Source: OLB6 sp964620125 | GTDB taxonomy: Bacteria; Bacteroidota; Ignavibacteria; Kapaibacteriales; Kapaibacteriaceae | Assembly (NCBI GenBank): GCA_964620125.1 | Contig: CAZUGQ010000004.1 | Span: 1 to 64,000, forward strand | Length of the DNA: 64,000 bases | Reading direction: 5' to 3' | The notes under the pieces: model-generated | Database searches by the model: none | The model's input: only the letters and a program-made list of their open reading frames with translations | Told to the model about the DNA's origin: nothing | Program-made: the position numbers and the translations under genes | Part shown: one piece after another, positions 55,701 to 63,455 of the stretch | How the letters are laid out: each line of letters starts with the position of its first letter | Numbering within the stretch: the first letter of the stretch is position 1

Positions 55701-56079
55701 TGATGCCAACCCTATCCTAAAGGAATACCAAGGACAGATCCTGCCACGCAACTACGTTCGAGAGCCCTGGCGCTATAGGCTGGATATGAGACTCACACAG
55801 GAACTCCCAGGTTTTGATAGTCATCGATTTTCGCTCACATGGGATGTGCAGAACGTGCTTAACCTGCTGAACAGCGACTGGGGTGTTGTGCGGTATGTGA
55901 ACTTTCAGAGCTACAATCTTTTCGGACTGGCTAGTACCAACAACAACCCATACGATGCACAAGGCCGACTACGCATGACGTATGCCGAGCCGGTAACCAA
56001 CGGACAGTCGGGTATCTACACCGTCGACAATTTCTTCTCACGCTGGCGGATGCAACTTGGCATCCGCTACACATTCTAG
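52777..56079 (+). CDS. Oar-like TonB-dependent outer-membrane receptor
   Basis: The 1100-residue protein has a signal peptide (MLRRFLVLALLLLSLLLPT), a carboxypeptidase-regulatory-like beta-sandwich (GSISGVVTGKP to VNIELDP, about residues 28-118) and a plug domain (DAVTVTAERGGLDASQTGSS, LDAIERLRVNVSPYDVRQSG). A large barrel follows and ends in LGIRYTF with the terminal aromatic. FTGGLINAVTRGGTNSFHGS is the hallmark of Oar-type proteins. In Myxococcus and Bacteroidota these take part in protein export or adhesion, and no metal substrate can be assigned. The lipoprotein gene follows two bases after the stop and a nuclease-like gene next, so they form one operon. Confidence 0.88.
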   Translation: MLRRFLVLALLLLSLLLPTLLVAQGVTTGSISGVVTGKPETADGKPLSLTAATIRAVHAGSGAAYGTYSRSGGKFTLRGLRPGIYDVVASFLGYRQRTISGVRVEVGETQVVNIELDPDTRTTDAVTVTAERGGLDASQTGSSSVISESMISAAPTINRSISDFARMNPYTQQSETPGSDGLSGVSVLGVNSRFNNFQIDGAVANDVFAIGTAGTAGSQANSNFISLDAIERLRVNVSPYDVRQSGFTGGLINAVTRGGTNSFHGSAFFFGRNEALVGPSPDVYKAPFEDFQDFQFGARLGGPIVRDKLLFHVTTEGRLRSTPLEVALDDPSALNNFPVPASVLDNIIQISKDRYGYDPGGYDTYNIRNNTVNLIARVDWNIDESNKVQLRHNFTYAIQDRNLTRSNTTFSLENRVNVFESINNQFVAQWDAIIGTTMSNQMRFSYTHTADERILGTAFPEVRITVGSGQSVLLGEERNSHANALDQTVVAFTNDVSLFQGDHTITIGTNNEYYAFNNLFIADYLGTYQYPSVEAFADSTANNYQVSYANLAVTGTPEPRAAWSMLQLGLYAMDEWEVNPQLRVTGGLRVDVPIFLDKPYNNPTFAERFPGYSTSQVPANALMFSPRIGFNYDVSGDRVFQVRGGTGIFTGKVAAVWLSNQYSNTGVDLFRAQLGSFNSQSVILDPSTGQPVKWNLETPPPVPGDSGYPGSPINTAAINITADDFRMPQVWRSTLGADWQLVRGLTFTVEGMYGAFLNQVDYANINLKQSGRSWVVNGDTIVGRSPVDGRPLYAGTSPDSMVAPEFTQVLLMRSRDAGYQYSVMAQLELSQSNAILPGLSALFSYTYGGSQDLNSSVSATVSSQWQFNDAIDPNNVTVGRSNFDVPHRIVLNTSYRYEWTRDVATTLGVFFDGSSGRPYSLSYLQDANGDNASGGNDLIYIPRREDYNTRVVIEQPTGTDLRTKEQVWEQLMALIDANPILKEYQGQILPRNYVREPWRYRLDMRLTQELPGFDSHRFSLTWDVQNVLNLLNSDWGVVRYVNFQSYNLFGLASTNNNPYDAQGRLRMTYAEPVTNGQSGIYTVDNFFSRWRMQLGIRYTF

Positions 56080-56081
56080 TC

Positions 56082-56759
56082 ATGCGAGTTCCAAGCCCCC
56101 TACTCATTCTGCTGAGTGTGATTGCGCTAACGTCCTGCGATGACGGTGTTCTCACCTTTCCCGACCCCGCTCCAGCTACCGTTCGTGTTGTGAACGTTAC
56201 GCAAGACGTCCAGGTGTTGTCTGTACTCGTCAACGGTTCCACTACCGTAAGCGCACAACGCGGTATGGTAACGGATCAGACGCAATCGCCTGCAGGACGT
56301 CCTGTGAGTTTCCTGTTGTTGGAAGGAGCAGCACCATTGCGCGACACGTTGTTCTACACGCTTGGTGGCTCGGCTACCGTGATACTCTTTGCTCGTGGTT
56401 CTAAGGTGAACGTGGTTGAGTTTCGGCGTGCAATCCAGGACACAGCCTTACCAGCAGATGCCGATCCGGTGATTCGCTTTACGCACATGGCCGAGAATGT
56501 AAATCAGTACGTAACACTCGAAGTGTGGCTGAAAGGGGGCTCTCGGCTTATGAGTGAAGACTTTGATCCGGGTTTTACATCGACAGGCTACACCACGCTT
56601 TCTCCCGGCACCTATTCGTTCGAAGTACGAGAGTATCAAACCACCAACGTGGCTGCTTCACTCGAAAACGTTACTCTGGAACGTGGCAAATCGTACATGC
56701 TGTACACATGGGATGCACAACCTCCAACGGAGGATATGCTGTCCCTTTCGATTTTTTGA
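56082..56759 (+). CDS. Lipoprotein, DUF4397-like
   Basis: The 225-residue protein has the lipobox ALTSC at the end of its signal (MRVPSPLLILLSVIALTSC). Two beta-sandwich-like repeats follow. One begins TVRVVNVTQDVQVLSVLVNG and the other VIRFTHMAENVNQYVTLEVW; each ends in a segment such as LSPGTYSFEVRE. This is the pattern of DUF4397, found in surface lipoproteins. It sits two bases after the Oar-like gene and may be its surface partner. The 23-base gap to the nuclease gene suggests co-transcription. Confidence 0.75.
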   Translation: MRVPSPLLILLSVIALTSCDDGVLTFPDPAPATVRVVNVTQDVQVLSVLVNGSTTVSAQRGMVTDQTQSPAGRPVSFLLLEGAAPLRDTLFYTLGGSATVILFARGSKVNVVEFRRAIQDTALPADADPVIRFTHMAENVNQYVTLEVWLKGGSRLMSEDFDPGFTSTGYTTLSPGTYSFEVREYQTTNVAASLENVTLERGKSYMLYTWDAQPPTEDMLSLSIF

Positions 56760-56782
56760 ACATTCAAATCAGGAATCACATC

Positions 56783-58567
56783 ATGATCCGTTCCCTACTG
56801 CTCGCCTGCATCGCGCTGCTTGCTGCAACGATTGCGCAGGCTCAGGATCCAATATCAATTGCCGATGCACGCAAGCAGGCATTCAACACTAAAGTGTCGA
56901 AGGTAGCAGGGCGCGTAACCGCTAGCAAAGAGTTCCGCAACACTGCATACATCCAGGATCGAACAGCAGGAATAGCCGTGTTCAATGCTGCCTTTAAGGC
57001 TGGTGTTCAGGCGGGCGACAGCGTGATCATCACAAATGCGGACCTGGTGGAATTTGGACAGACCACGAACGAACCAGGCACAGGACTAACCGAGTTGGCA
57101 GGTACCGATCTTGCATTCATCGTAGTGCCAACGGAGCGTATCGTTCCAGCACCGCGCACCACGACCATTCCGCTGATTGGCGAAGGTGTTGAAGGTCAGT
57201 TGGTTAGAATCCGTCGTGTTCGCTTCCTGGAAACCGGATCGTTCCAGGGTGAAACCAACTACAACATCTATGACACACAAGGCAACTCTCTAGCTGTGCG
57301 CATCGATGGCGCAACCAACATTGCTACCAATTCTTTGCCTATCCCTACCGAAGAGGTTGATCTTGTTGGGCTCGTTGGTCAGTTCAGAGGTGGGTATCAG
57401 ATCTTCCCTCGATTTGCCGAAGATGTTGGTTTGCCTCCCGTCGAAGTTGACACGGTAAAGAAGTCTCGTACACTCGACATCACATCGTGGAATCTTGAGT
57501 GGTTTGGCACTGCAGACACAACCTTGGGCCCCTCGGATAAAAATCGCCAGCGCCGTAGCATCAGGCAGGTAATGGATAGCGTAGGTGCCGACATCTATGC
57601 TCTTCAAGAGGTACTGAGTGATACGGCAGCTCGCACCCTTGCAGACAGTATTCAAGGTTCGTATTCAGTACTGTTTACGTACGATATCCCATCAACACAG
57701 AAGATGTGTTATCTGTACAACACACAAACCATTCGGCCTGTGTCGAGCGGACTTGCCGTGAATGGCGGCTCTCAAGCATGGGCCAATGGCCGTTTCCCGT
57801 ATCGTTTCACCTTTGATGCCATCGTGGATGGAAAGGTGAAGCGTTACGTGTGCTTCAACATTCATGGTAAGGCTACAGACTCTGTTACAGCCGAAGCGGA
57901 TTACAACAGACGCAAGACGGATGCTGAAACCTTTCATACCTACTTGAATGATTTTTACTCAGACTCTGCAGTGTTCGTTATTGGTGATTTTAATGATGTG
58001 CTCACCATGAGCATTGTAGATAGTGCGTTCGACTCACCCTACAAGGTATTCATTGATGATACCGAGGATTGGTTTTCGCCCACCTTAGAGCTAGAAGAGC
58101 GTGGACTTACTTCGTACATCGGATTCAACCGAAGCTTCCTCGACCACTGCATCATTTCAACAGACCTCACCGCACAACTGCACCGCACCTATCTCGAAGC
58201 ACCACAAGCATACCTGTCTTCGTATTCATCGACGGTAAGTGATCACCTGCCAGTAACTACCAGAATTTTCGTGGATGGTGTAACAAGCGTTTCAGAAGAG
58301 CAGCATGCAGCATCTGTTGGCCTACGAGTTTCACCACAGCCGATGACAGATCACGGTACGGTTGAACTTGTTGTCGAGACGCCAACAACCGTTACTGCAA
58401 CGCTTGTTTCTGCTCATGGTGAACAGCGTACCCTGCTCGACGAAACGCTGGCACCGCAGGTGCGGCTGCTATCCGTGCCTGTGCAGGACCTCAGCAGTGG
58501 CGTGTACAGGCTTCTCGTTCAGATGAACGAACATGTGGTATCGGTACCCTTGGTAATCACTCGTTAG
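56783..58567 (+). CDS. Secreted endonuclease/exonuclease/phosphatase-like protein with type IX sorting domain
   Basis: The 594-residue protein starts at the ATG at 56783 with CAGGA upstream, and has a clean signal peptide ending AQAQ. An OB-fold-like DUF5689-type region (about residues 20-220) precedes an endonuclease/exonuclease/phosphatase domain. That domain has ITSWNLEWFG, IYALQEVLS, IHGKATDS, FVIGDFNDV and VSDHLPVTTRIF, so the metal and catalytic residues (Asn, Glu, Asp-Asn, Asp-His) are present. The last 80 residues (LRVSPQPMTDHGTVELVVE to VPLVITR) look like a type IX sorting domain. It is therefore probably released or displayed outside the cell to degrade nucleic acid or phosphoesters. 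It ends overlapping the convergent rsmE gene by 11 bases. Confidence 0.87.
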   Translation: MIRSLLLACIALLAATIAQAQDPISIADARKQAFNTKVSKVAGRVTASKEFRNTAYIQDRTAGIAVFNAAFKAGVQAGDSVIITNADLVEFGQTTNEPGTGLTELAGTDLAFIVVPTERIVPAPRTTTIPLIGEGVEGQLVRIRRVRFLETGSFQGETNYNIYDTQGNSLAVRIDGATNIATNSLPIPTEEVDLVGLVGQFRGGYQIFPRFAEDVGLPPVEVDTVKKSRTLDITSWNLEWFGTADTTLGPSDKNRQRRSIRQVMDSVGADIYALQEVLSDTAARTLADSIQGSYSVLFTYDIPSTQKMCYLYNTQTIRPVSSGLAVNGGSQAWANGRFPYRFTFDAIVDGKVKRYVCFNIHGKATDSVTAEADYNRRKTDAETFHTYLNDFYSDSAVFVIGDFNDVLTMSIVDSAFDSPYKVFIDDTEDWFSPTLELEERGLTSYIGFNRSFLDHCIISTDLTAQLHRTYLEAPQAYLSSYSSTVSDHLPVTTRIFVDGVTSVSEEQHAASVGLRVSPQPMTDHGTVELVVETPTTVTATLVSAHGEQRTLLDETLAPQVRLLSVPVQDLSSGVYRLLVQMNEHVVSVPLVITR

Positions 58568-59252
58568 TTTCCCGAGACAACGCAACGGCTGTAAGAAGGC
58601 TCACGACTGCGGTTTCCGTCCGCAGTCGTGCGCTGCCAATCGTCCATCGAAGTGCTCCGGCCTTCAGAAGCATCTGCTTTTCGTTATCACTAAAACCGCC
58701 TTCAGGTCCAACGGCAGCGAACACCGGTTCTGTTGGTGTAATACCGGTACGTGGACGCACTCCATCCTGATCCCCCATTACACAAACAAGCTTGGAGTGT
58801 TCTGTGTGAACGGCGTCAAGGGCATGTTGCAATGTGCAAGGTTTCCACAGTTGTGGCAGCCACCTTTGGCCGCTCTGTGTTACGGCGGCCTCTACCTTTG
58901 CCCGCAGCCTATCCATGGAGGATCGAAGAAAGCTCGAACGCTCACATAGCAGTGGGACAATCTCTGTAGCACCGAGCTCCACAGACTTCTCCACGGCAAA
59001 CTCGAAACGTTCACGGTGGTCAAGAACACCGATACAAACAATCAGAGCCGATGGCTTCTGCACCTGCGATACGGAAGCAACTTCATACTGTAAGTCAGTG
59101 CTTAATCGCACAACCACGGCACGACCCCGTCCGTCCAAAACGTTCACCGTTTCTCCCGGACGCATACGCAATGAACGCAAGTGTGAGGCAGCGGCTGAGT
59201 TTGGCGCATACACCCCGTGATCGGGTACCGAAGGATCGAAGACGTTGTCCAT
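58557..59252 (-). CDS. rsmE: 16S rRNA (uracil-1498-N3)-methyltransferase
   Basis: The 231-residue SPOUT-class enzyme methylates U1498 of 16S rRNA. It has the N-terminal PUA-like part (HLRSLRMRPGETVNVLDGRG), KSVELGATEIVPLLCERSSF, and the knotted cofactor loop AVGPEGGFSDNEKQML followed by WTIGSARLRTETAVVSLL. The length is slightly shorter than usual but complete. It stands alone on the minus strand between two plus-strand groups. Confidence 0.92.
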   Translation of the reverse strand: MDNVFDPSVPDHGVYAPNSAAASHLRSLRMRPGETVNVLDGRGRAVVVRLSTDLQYEVASVSQVQKPSALIVCIGVLDHRERFEFAVEKSVELGATEIVPLLCERSSFLRSSMDRLRAKVEAAVTQSGQRWLPQLWKPCTLQHALDAVHTEHSKLVCVMGDQDGVRPRTGITPTEPVFAAVGPEGGFSDNEKQMLLKAGALRWTIGSARLRTETAVVSLLTAVALSRETNE

Positions 59253-59312
59253 GTTGTCGCTAATTTCCGCCTCTCAAAGCCCCCTACCAACTCCAAAAGA
59301 AAACTTTGCCGT

Positions 59313-60098
59313 ATGGAGCATCCTGAGTACACGTGCATTCGCACATACCAGCCACGTGCTGGCGTTGGAGCAATCCAGATCGATAGAGCCAAGGTTCTCA
59401 ATGCTCTGAGTCTGCAAACAATGATCGAACTCGTTTCTGCCTTCGAAGCCTTTGATGCAGACCCCGATATTCGATGTATCGTGCTACACGGCAACGAGAA
59501 AGCCTTTGCTGCCGGCGCCGACATCACGGAGATGGCCGATGCCGACTCGGTGACCATGCTGCAGCGGGATCAGTTTGCCAGGTGGGAGCGCATCCGCTTG
59601 GTGAAGACCCCGGTGATTGCGGCTGTAAGCGGCTTTGCACTTGGGGGGGGATGCGAATTGGCGATGTTGTGCGACATGATTGTTGCAAGCGAAACAGCAC
59701 AGTTTGGGCAGCCAGAGATCAACATTGGCGCTATGCCAGGTGCTGGCGGAACTCAGCGCCTTACCCGTGCCGTTGGCAAAGCTGTGGCTATGGAACTTGT
59801 GCTTACTGGCCGCACGCTGAGTGCACACCAAGCACGCGAGGCAGGCCTGGTAAACAAGGTGGTGCCCGTTGATTATTACCTGCAAGAAGCCATCGCTCTT
59901 GCAGCCGAGGTTGCATCAAAAGCCCCTATCGCCGTTCGCCTAGCGAAAGAGGCTGTGCTGAAAGCCCATAGTACAACGTTGGAAGGGGGCTTAGAATTCG
60001 AACGCAAGAATTTTTATCTGCTGTTCTCTACGGAGGACCAGAAAGAAGGCATGTCTGCCTTCGTTGAGAAACGCAAACCAACTTGGAAGAATGCCTGA
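59313..60098 (+). CDS. Enoyl-CoA hydratase/isomerase
   Basis: The 261-residue crotonase-fold enzyme hydrates trans-2-enoyl-CoA. KAFAAGADITEMAD forms the oxyanion hole. The catalytic glutamates are in GGGCELAMLCD and in PEINIGAMPGAGGTQRLTR, both intact, as in classical short-chain hydratases. I start at the ATG at 59313 (MEHPEYTC); the longer frame would overlap rsmE. No Shine-Dalgarno sequence precedes it. An AGCCCCCT octamer at 59278-59285 lies in the spacer, the only non-coding copy. A run of eight G (59643-59650) sits in the active-site loop. The stop overlaps the next start as TGATG. Confidence 0.9.
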   Translation: MEHPEYTCIRTYQPRAGVGAIQIDRAKVLNALSLQTMIELVSAFEAFDADPDIRCIVLHGNEKAFAAGADITEMADADSVTMLQRDQFARWERIRLVKTPVIAAVSGFALGGGCELAMLCDMIVASETAQFGQPEINIGAMPGAGGTQRLTRAVGKAVAMELVLTGRTLSAHQAREAGLVNKVVPVDYYLQEAIALAAEVASKAPIAVRLAKEAVLKAHSTTLEGGLEFERKNFYLLFSTEDQKEGMSAFVEKRKPTWKNA

Positions 60099-60655
60099 TG
60101 AACAAAAACTGTAGAACAATGAGTTGTCGTGTGCTTTTGCTGCTTGGCTTCGTTGTGGTCGCATTGCTGCTGCCTGCCTCGATCGTTAGAGCTGGTGATG
60201 TGCAAGTGGATTCCGTGTACTTAGGCGTTGTTGACTGTGCTGTACCTCCGGTTACCTTTTCGTCCATGTCCAGCGCTTTCGGTGATGGACTTGTAGATGG
60301 CTTTACGTCCATGCTGGCCGACACTGCTGCTGGCCGAACGATTATGCTTGCCACGTACCAGCGTGTTCGCAAGACTGTGAACCCTGATGCCGACCTAAAG
60401 ACTAGACTTGCACGCTACTTCCAAAAACTGTTCACACCTGCCGAGGCGGCAGAGATCGTGGCATCCTGTCAACCTGAAACGGGGTTCTCGAACAAGGACC
60501 TTTTCTCTCGCTTTCAGGAGTCCATATCACTGCTTAGCCCCTATGCACAGCAACAAGCCCTTGTGGTAACAACAAACCTCATCGGCAGCTTCATGAAGGA
60601 GCTATCGAAGGATCTCGAGACTACGACACCGGAAGCACTGGGGTATACCAAGTGA
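60098..60655 (+). CDS. Hypothetical exported protein
   Basis: The 185-residue product starts at the ATG inside the TGATG overlap with the enoyl-CoA hydratase. A basic N-terminus and hydrophobic core (VLLLLGFVVVALLLPASI, then VRAG) form a signal peptide. The mature part is mostly helical, with two Cys and LKTRLARYFQKLFTPAEAAE near the middle. I recognise no family. It ends in another TGATG-type overlap with the second hydratase gene, so the three genes are translationally coupled, odd company for an exported protein. Confidence 0.65.
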   Translation: MNKNCRTMSCRVLLLLGFVVVALLLPASIVRAGDVQVDSVYLGVVDCAVPPVTFSSMSSAFGDGLVDGFTSMLADTAAGRTIMLATYQRVRKTVNPDADLKTRLARYFQKLFTPAEAAEIVASCQPETGFSNKDLFSRFQESISLLSPYAQQQALVVTTNLIGSFMKELSKDLETTTPEALGYTK

Positions 60656-61443
60656 TGAATACCTACGAAACCATCCTCTACACCGTTAGCCAGGGGGTTG
60701 GCACGATCACCCTGAACCGGCCGGATAGCTACAACGCCATTAACGAGCAGCTCACCACGGAACTACAGCAGGTACTTGCCAACGCTACGTCCGATGCCAA
60801 CGTACGGTGTGTGGTACTTACAGGCGCGGGCAAGGCCTTCTGTTCAGGGCAGGACCTTAAGGATGCACCATCTGGTGAAGGGAAACGAAGTCTGAGCGAT
60901 TCGTTGGAGCGCCGATACAATCCCATCGTTCGCGCGATTACGGCAATGCCCAAGCCGGTGATTGCAGCAATCAACGGTGTTGCGGCAGGGGCGGGACTTT
61001 CGCTTGCTTTGGCTGCCGACGTGCGCATCATGAGTGCTGCGGCACGATTCGTGGAGGCCTTCATTGGCATAGCTCTCATACCGGACAGTGGCGCAACCTA
61101 TTGGTATCCCCGCATGATGGGCTACGCTCGGGCATTCGAGTTTGCCACTCTGAACAAACCGATAGGTGCCGACGATGCACTCCGTCTCGGCCTTGTGAAC
61201 TCCGTGGTGCACCCCGGTGCTTTCGAGGAGGCTGTTACAGCGCTGGCACGAAGGTATGCCGAGGGTCCTACACAGTCGTACGGTTTTGTAAAGCACCTCC
61301 TGCAGCAAGGCATGAATCAACCATTGGACGTGATGTTGGAGTTGGAGAAGGAGTACCAACAACGAGCCGGTGAGAGTGAAGACTATACTGAGGGTGTTCA
61401 AGCCTTTATCGAAAAGCGTGACCCCGTTTTCAAGGGGCGATAA
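60655..61443 (+). CDS. Enoyl-CoA hydratase/isomerase, PaaG-like
   Basis: This second crotonase-fold protein has 262 residues, with GKAFCSGQDLKDAPSGEGKR and INGVAAGAGLSLALAADVRI. GQDL and GAGLSLALAAD are typical of PaaG-type isomerases. The first classical catalytic Glu is replaced (GAGLSLA instead of GGGCELA), and GIALIPDSGATYWYPRMMG keeps the Asp used by PaaG. It may isomerise an enoyl-CoA ring or chain. A GTG three bases upstream could be the start. The Asp-containing loop makes aromatic or unsaturated acyl-CoA breakdown plausible. Confidence 0.85.
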   Translation: MNTYETILYTVSQGVGTITLNRPDSYNAINEQLTTELQQVLANATSDANVRCVVLTGAGKAFCSGQDLKDAPSGEGKRSLSDSLERRYNPIVRAITAMPKPVIAAINGVAAGAGLSLALAADVRIMSAAARFVEAFIGIALIPDSGATYWYPRMMGYARAFEFATLNKPIGADDALRLGLVNSVVHPGAFEEAVTALARRYAEGPTQSYGFVKHLLQQGMNQPLDVMLELEKEYQQRAGESEDYTEGVQAFIEKRDPVFKGR

Positions 61444-61445
61444 GC

Positions 61446-63434
61446 ATGGCAGCAACGCGCACGCTGTACGAGCAACTCCGCGAAGACAGTCAGACTGACG
61501 AACCAGGAGGCAACACCACCATAACCGTGCTACGGTGGAGCATCATTGGGCTGGCAACCGTACTCCTCACGGTGCTTCTGCCTGGTGTGATGGCAGAGGA
61601 AGAACAGGGTGCGTACGACATGACCCTTCTTGGCACCACGTGGGGACAGGAGTCCATCTTTGCTGACTACTCATATCCCGTGCCGAAGCCCCCTGCCGTC
61701 CTTGCTGCACAACGCGACTCAGCCATGCAGAACGCGCCTATGGTGTTCATCTTCGACAGTGTTGCTGCAGATACCGTCAAAGATCTTTTGCGGAAGTCCA
61801 GAACTGGGACGTGGATTGTTGGCATGGACCAGGATAGCGTGTACTCGGAACAAATCATCGTTCGTTGGCCATCCGGCATGGAAGCGGTGATCGCGAGATC
61901 CATGATCACATCTGTGCGTGAAGCGCCCGGCATAAACAAGCCTACACTTGTGTTCGATGCAGCAGGCACATCTTTGATGCGAGAGCAGATGCGTGCCTCG
62001 GTAGCTACAGCGCAGGAGATTGTTCGAAAGGGTGACTTGATCGTGCGCAAAGGCCAACGCATCGATGAGAAAACCTTGCAACGGCTGGCCGCATATCGGA
62101 ATGCTCAGAACCTCCGTTCGGATGTGACGTTTAGTCCGTTCACGATTCTTGGAAGTTTTGGTCACGCCGTGGTGATTATTTCGTTCGTGACGTTGTTCCT
62201 TTACTTCTTACGACCCGTTTCCTTTTCGAGTATCGGCCAGCTAGGCACTCTGGTATCTCTGCCGGTATTCACCGCATTCCTGGGATGGCTCACCGTGCGG
62301 TTAGATTCAGTCATGCCGTTCGAGTACGCCATTATCATTCCGGCACTCTCGATGATCATCACTATCCTGTACGAGGAACGCACGGCCTTGATGATGACCT
62401 TGGCAATGAGCATCGCTGCAGGAGCTGCGCGTGGCGACGACTATTCTACCATGCTTGTGTTGTTCATAGGCGGAACCATGGGCATCTACAGTGCTCGGAA
62501 TGTTCACAGTCGAACGCAGATCTTCACGTCAATCGTTGCAATCTTCATTGGCCTGGTGATTACTGCTGTTGCCATGGATTTGGAGAGATCATCGCCAATT
62601 CAGTGGATGTGGCCTAAGGTAGTTATGGCTACTGCTAATGCCGTTGTAAGTCCGCTCTTAACGTTTGCAATCATTCTCCTCTTTGAGCGCGTTTTCAACG
62701 TGGCTACCGACCTCCGATTGGAAGAGTTCAATAATCTCAATCACGAGCTGCTTCGGTCTCTCAACGAGCGCGCACCTGGAACCTATCAACACACTTTAGC
62801 CGTTGCCCGACTGGCAGAAGCAGCAGCAGGCGCCATTGGCGCCAACGTTCTGCTTGCACGTGTTGGCTCGTACTTCCACGACATCGGTAAGATTGAGAAG
62901 AGTGAGTACTTCGTAGAGAACCAGATAGACATAGACAATAAGCACGACAAGTTACCCGCCCGCCGAAGTGCGTCAATCATTCGGCAGCATGTGCAGGATG
63001 GCATCGAGCTGGCACGAGAGTACAAGCTCCCGGAGCGTATATGGCGTTTCATACCGATGCACCATGGAACTGTACTTATCAAGCACTTCTATGCCAAAGC
63101 ACTCGAGGAAGCTCAGGAGAATGGTAGCAGTGTTGACGAGAAGGACTTCCGCTATCCTGGTCCAAAACCTGACTCACGCGAAGCTGGAATTGTAATGCTA
63201 GCCGATGCCGCGGAAGCACTTTCTCGACTCGTTGACACATCACAACGTGAAGAGATTGCTGCTGCCATCGACAAGGTTATCATTGAACGCATCGCAGATG
63301 GACAACTGTCCGATACAGCGCTTACGATGCGTGACCTAGATCGAATCAAGGAAGCGTTTGTGAAGAATCTGCTCGGAACTAGCCATCAGCGCGTTCGATA
63401 CAGGGATGTGCAATCATCTGCCGCCAGTGCATAG
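61446..63434 (+). CDS. 7TM-HD phosphodiesterase, PgpH-type (cyclic di-AMP hydrolase)
   Basis: The 662-residue protein has an N-terminal helix, a periplasmic 7TMR-HDED domain (about residues 55-230, with RKGDLIVRKGQRIDEKTLQR), seven membrane helices and a C-terminal HD domain. The HD domain shows HTLAVARLAEAAAGAIGAN, YFHDIGKIEKSEYFVENQ and FIPMHHGTVLIKHFYAKA, the metal ligands of PgpH, which degrades c-di-AMP. LADAAEALSR completes the metal site. It begins two bases after the hydratase stop. No c-di-AMP synthase gene is in the window. Confidence 0.92.
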   Translation: MAATRTLYEQLREDSQTDEPGGNTTITVLRWSIIGLATVLLTVLLPGVMAEEEQGAYDMTLLGTTWGQESIFADYSYPVPKPPAVLAAQRDSAMQNAPMVFIFDSVAADTVKDLLRKSRTGTWIVGMDQDSVYSEQIIVRWPSGMEAVIARSMITSVREAPGINKPTLVFDAAGTSLMREQMRASVATAQEIVRKGDLIVRKGQRIDEKTLQRLAAYRNAQNLRSDVTFSPFTILGSFGHAVVIISFVTLFLYFLRPVSFSSIGQLGTLVSLPVFTAFLGWLTVRLDSVMPFEYAIIIPALSMIITILYEERTALMMTLAMSIAAGAARGDDYSTMLVLFIGGTMGIYSARNVHSRTQIFTSIVAIFIGLVITAVAMDLERSSPIQWMWPKVVMATANAVVSPLLTFAIILLFERVFNVATDLRLEEFNNLNHELLRSLNERAPGTYQHTLAVARLAEAAAGAIGANVLLARVGSYFHDIGKIEKSEYFVENQIDIDNKHDKLPARRSASIIRQHVQDGIELAREYKLPERIWRFIPMHHGTVLIKHFYAKALEEAQENGSSVDEKDFRYPGPKPDSREAGIVMLADAAEALSRLVDTSQREEIAAAIDKVIIERIADGQLSDTALTMRDLDRIKEAFVKNLLGTSHQRVRYRDVQSSAASA

Positions 63435-63455
63435 GTGAAGTCTTCAACAACGCCG

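Larger units (their letters stand above)
1724..61694. repeat. Dispersed octamer AGGGGGCT/AGCCCCCT, about 33 copies
   Basis: By eye the octamer starts at 5353, 8743, 11453, 12670, 14131, 17990, 22995, 28299, 34193, 42444, 48912, 51262, 55013, 56534 and 59984 as AGGGGGCT. It starts at 1724, 2800, 6622, 8116, 10008, 13377, 16655, 17882, 20867, 21823, 22890, 31455, 34886, 41216, 46175, 56094, 59278 and 61687 as AGCCCCCT. All but 59278 lie in genes. A C or G run of four instead of five (AGCCCCT) is also common. Copies are about 2 kb apart on average, with sparse stretches at 23-28 kb and 35-41 kb. Confidence 0.85.
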
